DNA of 37,911 bases from Novosphingobium sp. UBA6272. Lineage in GTDB: Bacteria; Pseudomonadota; Alphaproteobacteria; Sphingomonadales; Sphingomonadaceae. The stretch spans positions 217,369-255,279 of the forward strand of contig NZ_DJUW01000003.1 in NCBI RefSeq assembly GCF_002440635.1, written 5' to 3'. A program made the translations under genes and the position numbers. Below the pieces are notes generated by a model. That model did no database searches and was not told where the DNA came from. It was given only the letters and a program-made list of their open reading frames with translations. This document shows, piece by piece, positions 34,045 through 37,911 of the stretch; the stretch's first letter is position 1, and the number at the start of each line of letters is the position of its first letter.

Positions 34045-35082
34045 ATGAAGACCAAAAATTCGCACGGATCTATTCCATTGCCAAAGCTCGCATTTCAACG
34101 TCGGCCAAGACTGTCGGTCTGGCAGGCGCTCGCAATGCGGGGAGCAATTGTCCTGGCGCTGATCGGCGTCGCGCTGGGCGGCCACTGGCTCGACCGGGGC
34201 GGGTTGCGCGACAATGTAGATGGAGAAGTGTCGCTGGTTGACGTTGTCTATTTCACTGCCGTGACTGTTACGACCGTCGGTTATGGCGATATCGTCCCCG
34301 TGACCGACCGGGCGCGGATGTTCGATACGTTCGTGGTCACTCCTGTCCGGATATTCGTCTGGCTGATATTCCTGGGGACGGCCTACACCTTTGTGTTACA
34401 GCATCAATGGGAGCAGTTCAGAACGCGAATGACCAGACGAACACTCAAGGGCCATACAATCATCTGCGGATTTGGCACGGGCGGAGCGCTGGCTGCACAG
34501 GAACTGCTGCGGATCGGCCATGCACCGGAATCGATCATCGCCATCGATCCTTTGCAGGAGCGGATTGATGAAGCAACCGCGATTGGGCTGATCGGAATCG
34601 TTGGCGATGCCCGCAGCAATGCTGTTCTCAAGGCCGCAAAGATATCGACGGCGCAAGCTCTGCTTGTGGCGACCAGCAAGGATGATGCCACTGCACTCGT
34701 CGTTTTGTCTGCGAGGCAACTCAATGACTCAATCAAGATCAGCGCGACTGTGCGCGCGCAAGAGAATGAAAGTCTGCTCACCCAGGCGGGGGCGGATGTC
34801 GTCATAAACCCGGTGAGCCTCGGAGGCCATCTGCTCGCCAGGTCCTCAGCGCACCAGCATGCGGTTGAATATCTGCGCGATCTGGCGGCGTCGGACGGAC
34901 AGGTTGTTCTGCGTGAGCGGACTGCTGAAGGGGCCGAAGTCGGAAAAGCGCTGACGGATCTCAGGACGGGTTTGGGTGTCCGACTTATCCGCGATGGAGC
35001 ACCAGTCGCCGCTGCGCAGGGCAGCGAACCCGTCGTCAAGTCTGGTGACCTTCTGGTAGAGATTGTGACGGTGGCGCCATGA
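34045..35082 (+). CDS. Two-TM potassium channel with RCK (TrkA-N/TrkA-C) domain
   Basis: The 345-residue protein has TM1 (about 31-48), a pore with the selectivity filter TTVGYGD (76-82), and TM2 (about 98-118). A cytoplasmic RCK domain follows with the Rossmann motif CGFGTGGALAAQ (141-152), and a TrkA-C part ends GDLLVEIVTVAP. The layout is that of MthK/Kch-like ligand-gated K+ channels in the inner membrane. It may lower cell K+ or set membrane potential under stress. It lies between traD and a second traD-like 3' tail and so is cargo of the transfer region. GAGG is about 11 bases before the ATG at 34045. Confidence 0.9.
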   Translation: MKTKNSHGSIPLPKLAFQRRPRLSVWQALAMRGAIVLALIGVALGGHWLDRGGLRDNVDGEVSLVDVVYFTAVTVTTVGYGDIVPVTDRARMFDTFVVTPVRIFVWLIFLGTAYTFVLQHQWEQFRTRMTRRTLKGHTIICGFGTGGALAAQELLRIGHAPESIIAIDPLQERIDEATAIGLIGIVGDARSNAVLKAAKISTAQALLVATSKDDATALVVLSARQLNDSIKISATVRAQENESLLTQAGADVVINPVSLGGHLLARSSAHQHAVEYLRDLAASDGQVVLRERTAEGAEVGKALTDLRTGLGVRLIRDGAPVAAAQGSEPVVKSGDLLVEIVTVAP

Positions 35083-35084
35083 TC

Positions 35085-35147
35085 GGTTTGCTGGCCGTGT
35101 GGAAGCGAAAAGGTAAGCGAGCGATCGATGATCAGGAAAGCAGGTGA
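35085..35147 (+). pseudogene. Remnant of a second traD 3' end
   Basis: The frame from 35085 to the TGA at 35145-35147 encodes LLAVWKRKGKRAIDDQESR. It shares WKRKGKRA with the C-terminus of the TraD-like protein (ALLLWKRKGKRAFETG), at diverged nucleotide positions (roughly 24 of 31 bases alike over the core). No upstream part of traD is present; it begins right after the potassium channel stop codon. It looks like the tail of another traD allele left by recombination. Confidence 0.6.
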
Positions 35148-35360
35148 GTATCGGTAGACTGACTTGCACTGTTTCCACCATCCATTTGACGATGAGCAGT
35201 GTCGGCTTCGCGGCCATTAGGAAGTTAACCTGCAATCTCGGATTTGTGGCCTTTCCCTTGAGAGACGGTGTCGTGGGATGCCGCCGCTCGATCATTCCCG
35301 GCGAGATTGTAGGCGTCATCGAAGCTGGCGACGATATCGGTTGAACCCCGAATGTCCTTA
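35148..35360. other. Non-coding stretch between the traD tail and the nhaA leader
   Basis: No gene is supported. A 66-codon frame at 35144-35344 and a long antisense frame have no recognisable features. Base composition is lower in GC than the core genome. The nhaA promoter is expected here but no clear -35/-10 pair was found. Confidence 0.4.
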
Positions 35361-35440
35361 GGGCGTTCTGCCCGACCGTTTGCAGGGTCGAACCGCCGGT
35401 TTTTGCAGACCGCTGCTGCATGAAGCTGCTAGTGGGGAGC
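35361..35440 (+). ncRNA. Structured nhaA leader, candidate nhaA-I type riboswitch
   Basis: Three short hairpins follow one another: GGGC-GTTCT-GCCC (35361-35373), CGACC/GGTCG (35373-35377 with 35386-35390) and AACC-GCC-GGTT (35391-35401). A further GCAG/CTGC pairing and a GGGGAGCTCG segment precede the nhaA start. The context directly upstream of an Na+/H+ antiporter gene and the block GGGTCGAACCGCCGGTTT recall the nhaA-I motif, reported as a Li+/Na+-type riboswitch. The match is from memory, not a model search. Confidence 0.5.
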
Positions 35441-35469
35441 TCGAAGAGACAATTTGGAAACTTGAATCT

Positions 35470-36750
35470 ATGACCAGTACCAGTCGTTCTAATTCTGCCT
35501 TGCGCGATTTTCTGGCAAGCGAAGCGGCTGGCGGCGTAATCCTGATGCTGGTTGCGATTTTGGCGATGGTTGTCGCAAACAGTCCGCTGGCGGATAGCTA
35601 TTTTAACCTGCTGCATGCTGAAACTGGGCCGGTCCTGAGCGACAAGCTCGGCCCCATGACGGTCCATCTGTGGATCAACGATGCGTTGATGGCTGTGTTT
35701 TTTCTTCTGGTCGGTCTGGAGATCAAGCGCGAGTTCGTGGATGGGCGGCTGGTCACATGGCAGCAGCGCCGACTGCCATTCATTGCAGCTCTTGGCGGCA
35801 TGGCTGCCCCGGCACTTGTGTTTCTCGCCTTCACAGCAAGTGCGCCCGCGCTGGCGCGCGGCTGGGCCATCCCGGCAGCGACCGACATTGCCTTTGCTAT
35901 CGGGGTGATGGCGCTTCTGGGCAGCCGGGTTCCCACTGCTCTCAAGCTGTTCCTTACCACGGTCGCCATAGTCGATGACATGGGAGCGGTTGTCATCATC
36001 GCGCTGGCCTATACGGCCAGCATCAAGGGCCTCGCATTGCTCGCGGCAGCTGCCATTCTTGGCGGCATGATGCTGTTAAACCGGACAGGAGTGCGCCACC
36101 TTGCTCCCTATCTGGCGGGCTTTGCGCTGCTCTGGTTCGCCGTTCTGGTATCGGGCGTCCATGCAACTATCGCCGGTGTCCTGGCTGCTTTCACCGTGCC
36201 GGTGGTGGCATCGCCCGGCAAGCCGGATTCACCAGATTCCCCATTGCACCGGCTTGAACACGGTCTGCATCCTTGGTCTGCATTTCTGATTGTTCCGCTG
36301 TTTGGTTTTGCCAATGCCGGAATTTCTCTCAAAGGCTTCAGCCTCGGCACCCTGCTACAACCGCTTCCGCTCGGTATCGCAGCCGGGCTTTTCTTGGGTA
36401 AGCAGCTCGGCATATTCTCGTCGATATGGATCGCGGTAAAACTTGGCATTGCCCAACGCCCGCGTGGTTCGACCTGGCTTCAGGTCTATGGTCTTTCCGC
36501 GCTGTGCGGCATCGGTTTCACCATGAGCCTCTTTATTGGGATGCTCGCCTTCGCCACTACGCCCGAACTGGTCGAAGAAGCCAAGCTGGGCGTCATGGCC
36601 GGATCATTGCTAGCTGGGGTGCTCGGCTTTTTGGTTCTTAGGTTTGCTTCGCCTGCCGCTGACGCAATGGGCGCGGAAGCAGAGATTGAGCGGGAGATTG
36701 CAACGGACGGTGATGTGACCGCGATCGAAACGGTTACCGGCACCCTCTGA
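35470..36750 (+). CDS. nhaA: Na+/H+ antiporter NhaA
   Basis: The 426-residue protein has about twelve membrane helices and the NhaA ion-binding residues: Asp139 in ATDIAFAIG and Asp169-Asp170 in VAIVDDMGAVVIIALAY, each six positions on from E. coli Asp133, Asp163 and Asp164. The conserved VGLEIKREFVDG is also present. It exports Na+ or Li+ in exchange for protons at alkaline pH. The ATG at 35470 gives MTSTSRSNSALRDFLASEAA, a family-like start; GGAA is about 11 bases upstream. The frame upstream runs through the structured leader and is not coding. The C-terminus has an extra acidic tail of about 35 residues. Confidence 0.95.
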   Translation: MTSTSRSNSALRDFLASEAAGGVILMLVAILAMVVANSPLADSYFNLLHAETGPVLSDKLGPMTVHLWINDALMAVFFLLVGLEIKREFVDGRLVTWQQRRLPFIAALGGMAAPALVFLAFTASAPALARGWAIPAATDIAFAIGVMALLGSRVPTALKLFLTTVAIVDDMGAVVIIALAYTASIKGLALLAAAAILGGMMLLNRTGVRHLAPYLAGFALLWFAVLVSGVHATIAGVLAAFTVPVVASPGKPDSPDSPLHRLEHGLHPWSAFLIVPLFGFANAGISLKGFSLGTLLQPLPLGIAAGLFLGKQLGIFSSIWIAVKLGIAQRPRGSTWLQVYGLSALCGIGFTMSLFIGMLAFATTPELVEEAKLGVMAGSLLAGVLGFLVLRFASPAADAMGAEAEIEREIATDGDVTAIETVTGTL

Positions 36751-36850
36751 TTCTCGGTAATGCGATTGGCCTAGCACACTCTCATGCCATAGCTGAACAA
36801 CGCTTAGTTCTCGGCCATGGGGCCGGCATCGCCGAAAAAAGTTCTGCCAG

Positions 36851-37840
36851 TTAGTCGCCATCCCCCCCGGTTGCAACGTCTTGCGCGGCATCGTTCACCG
36901 AGACCATTTTCGGAACCTTGGGATTCTCAGGAAGCGGTTGTTTCTCCTTTCCTGCAATTACCTCCATGGCGGCGCGGCCTTCCACCCCATAATAGCTGCG
37001 GAGCCGGACCTCTGATTGTGGGAAGGGTATTTCGATGCCGTGGCTGCGCAATGCGTCATCAAGTGCCCAGTGATAGGCTGCCATCATCGACCCGGGTCGC
37101 TTGACAGCCTCTAGGCTTGGCCAGACCACCAATTCGAAATTGAGTGCTGAATCGCCGAAACCCGTCATCCAGACCTGCGCCTTGCGGTTTGGCGTGTCGG
37201 GTAGGGTGAAAGGCACCGCCGCCGCCGCTTCAAGAGCGGCCAGCCTGACAAGTTCCTTGTCTGACCCATAAGCGACAGGAAACGGAATATGGATACGGCG
37301 TGACGCCCGGTCCCGCGTCCAGTTTTTCAGCCGTCCATTGAGCAAGTTTGCGTTCGGGACGAGGACATCGACATTGTCATTCGTCCTCAAGGTTGTCGCA
37401 CGGGGGCCAATCGCGGCTACTGCACCCGCTGCACCCTCATCAATCTCTACAAAATCGCCAATTTCGATGCTGCCGTCGAACAACAAAATCAGACCGCAGA
37501 CGAAATTCTTGACAACGTCCTGGAGGCCAAGACCGATGCCCACGCCTAGGGCACCCGCGAACAGCGAGAGAGCCGAGAGATCGACGCCAAGTGCTGAAAT
37601 GGCGGCAGCAATCGCAGCCACGACGATCACATATCGCGCTACCTGCCCGCCGACATACAAGGTTGAGGCCCGATTTTCCCCAAGCCGTTTTTGCGCCCGG
37701 CCGATCAGATAGCGGATCAGCCACACCGCCAGAAAACTTGCCGCAATTATGATCGCGGCCGAAGTGATCGATTGCAGCGAAATCCCGGTTGACCCGATGC
37801 TGAATATCTCGCGGCTCAGAATTTCGTTGGGCTTGGTCAT
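36851..37840 (-). CDS. MscS-family mechanosensitive channel
   Basis: The 329-residue protein has three to four membrane helices. The pore-lining helix 3 is seen in LFAGALGVGIGLGLQDVVKN, followed by LILLFDGSIEIGDFVEI, and a beta-domain with LVPNANLLNGRLKNWTR typical of MscS. It has the C-terminal alpha-beta region (FPQSEVRL) and a hydrophilic tail. It releases solutes on hypo-osmotic shock. It is convergent with nhaA, with a 100-base gap that shows no clear terminator. The upstream 71 bases to the window end hold no gene. Together with the K+ channel and NhaA it forms an ion/osmotic cargo. Confidence 0.92.
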   Translation of the reverse strand: MTKPNEILSREIFSIGSTGISLQSITSAAIIIAASFLAVWLIRYLIGRAQKRLGENRASTLYVGGQVARYVIVVAAIAAAISALGVDLSALSLFAGALGVGIGLGLQDVVKNFVCGLILLFDGSIEIGDFVEIDEGAAGAVAAIGPRATTLRTNDNVDVLVPNANLLNGRLKNWTRDRASRRIHIPFPVAYGSDKELVRLAALEAAAAVPFTLPDTPNRKAQVWMTGFGDSALNFELVVWPSLEAVKRPGSMMAAYHWALDDALRSHGIEIPFPQSEVRLRSYYGVEGRAAMEVIAGKEKQPLPENPKVPKMVSVNDAAQDVATGGDGD

Positions 37841-37911
37841 ATCTCATCAATAGCAGAGTTTGAAATTCCAGCCCCATCTTCATGAGGTCTCTAGGCTCAG
37901 GACCCATTAAA

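Noticed and set aside
35144..35344. 66-codon frame between the potassium channel gene and nhaA
   Set aside because: No recognisable motif, no good ribosome binding site, composition not coding-like, and it overlaps the traD tail stop.
34846..35667. Long antisense frame across the channel gene end and the nhaA start
   Set aside because: Overlaps two well-supported genes and has no family features; it is a shadow frame.
1..37911. CRISPR arrays, insertion sequences, rRNA genes
   Set aside because: No regularly spaced repeats, no transposase-like protein and no rRNA sequence were seen anywhere in the window.

Overview
The window looks like a chromosomal segment of a GC-rich alphaproteobacterium. 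Its gene content and protein style point to Sphingomonadales (Erythrobacteraceae, Novosphingobium or a relative). This is inferred from the Ccm cytochrome c maturation genes, the alphaproteobacterial forms of DapF, FtsY and AspRS, a stand-alone Urate_ox_N-type membrane protein, and the neighbouring sphingomonad-type TraA/DUF6118/TraC/TraD set. No species call is attempted.

Bases 1-29134 are ordinary, tightly packed core genome. It opens inside ccmF and runs through ccmG-ccmH-ccmI (four-base ATGA overlaps), then the potassium transporter kup. An aminotransferase converges on kup. A reverse-strand block follows: the Urate_ox_N-like protein, with a strong terminator, downstream of the compact series dapF-mtaB-ftsY-yciB. 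Upstream lie a GGDEF-EAL protein and a 2OG-Fe(II) oxygenase. Next come an EVE-domain protein, an acetolactate-synthase-like enzyme, a small membrane protein, an LplT-like MFS carrier, pgsA, a PAP2 protein, and an oxyR-rnd pair divergent from aspS. A DUF3617-like secreted protein, acpP-fabF-mltG, an SdsA-type alkylsulfatase, a Prx5-type peroxiredoxin and a 2'-5' RNA ligase-like protein complete the core part.

At 29201-29277 there is a tRNA with anticodon CAT, preceded by a good promoter. Everything to its right differs in character. Bases 29434-33810 hold the processing half of a Ti-type transfer system: a DUF6118-like protein, the MOBQ relaxase/helicase TraA, and divergent traC- and traD-like genes. 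An oriT-like inverted repeat plus nick-type sequence lies in the divergent gap. The coupling protein traG and all mating-pair genes are absent, and no integrase is seen in the window.

Where traG would be expected there is instead an ion-homeostasis cargo: a two-TM potassium channel with an RCK domain, an NhaA Na+/H+ antiporter behind a structured leader that may be an nhaA-I (Li+/Na+-type) riboswitch, and an MscS channel at the right edge. A second, diverged traD 3' tail follows the potassium channel gene, so the cargo appears to have been built up by recombination at traD. The most interesting part of the window is this tRNA-linked, apparently mobilizable-only element with layered ion/osmotic stress genes.
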